This document shows, piece after piece, positions 56,348 to 56,592 of a DNA stretch of 56,592 bases. Under the pieces are notes generated by a model. The model had not been told where the DNA came from, made no database searches, and saw only the letters and a program-made list of their open reading frames with translations. A program made the translations under genes and the position numbers. Source of the stretch: Aeromonas taiwanensis (GTDB lineage Bacteria > Pseudomonadota > Gammaproteobacteria > Enterobacterales > Aeromonadaceae). The stretch covers positions 1-56,592 of the forward strand of contig NZ_CDDD01000054.1 in assembly GCF_000820165.1 (NCBI RefSeq), written 5' to 3'. Within the stretch, counting starts at the first letter, position 1; every line of letters begins with the position of its first letter.

Positions 56348-56592
<245 letters not shown>

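Overview
The window is chromosomal DNA of a GC-rich gammaproteobacterium, most likely Aeromonas. That is an inference from three things: a complete MSHA-type IV pilus locus (mshH to mshQ), the gene order ftsY-ftsE-ftsX-rpoH and mshH...mshQ-mreBCD-maf-rng-yhdP-nitrilase-tldD, and the close match of RpoH, Can, ChaA, MreB and RNase G to enteric and Vibrio-type homologues. Most genes have strong G/C third-position bias, which creates many long antisense shadow frames; these were left out.

Layout. 1-4349: ftsY (5' end lost at the window edge; N-terminus built from a 36-bp repeat), ftsE, ftsX and rpoH. 4477-11483: beta-carbonic anhydrase can, then the histidine-utilization cluster hutC-hutI-hutG-hutU-hutH with two matching palindromic operators. 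11571-14362 (minus strand): chaA and a membrane CSS-type EAL phosphodiesterase. 14877-35441: the MSHA pilus locus: regulator mshH (CsrD-like, degenerate GGDEF/EAL), interrupted by an opposing PLP-enzyme gene, then mshI-I2-J-K-L-M-N-E-G-F (assembly machine) and mshB-A-C-D-O-P-Q (pilins and tip-type protein). 35658-44232: mreBCD, maf, rng and yhdP. 44332-46863: a nitrilase-family gene whose 3' end is repeated downstream, then tldD. 46994-52276: housekeeping or accessory singletons (67-aa protein, MarC-family protein, MFS transporter, Dph6-like ATP pyrophosphatase, YpfJ-type metalloprotease, 87-aa protein, GNAT acetyltransferase). 52277-56592: a compositionally different accessory stretch with an orphan XRE regulator next to a decayed reading frame, a two-gene ATPase plus HNH nuclease cassette, and the end of an IS3-family element running off the window.

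How it fits together. Three c-di-GMP-linked proteins lie close together: an EAL phosphodiesterase, the degenerate MshH, and the pilus ATPase MshE with two MshEN-type c-di-GMP-binding motifs. This suggests local control of MSHA pilus activity. In E. coli csrD lies directly next to mreB; here the whole pilus locus sits between their counterparts.

The best candidate for an undescribed system is the cassette at 53191-56249. A 778-aa protein has an ABC/RecF-type ATPase in its C-terminal half. Its large N-terminal half contains a stretch that resembles the C-terminal part of N6-adenine methyltransferases but lacks the catalytic NPPF/DPPY motif. It is translationally coupled (GTGA overlap) to an HNH nuclease with zinc-type cysteine pairs. 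The architecture is Septu-like (PtuA/PtuB) but enlarged. It lies beside an IS element and gene debris, as defence islands often do.
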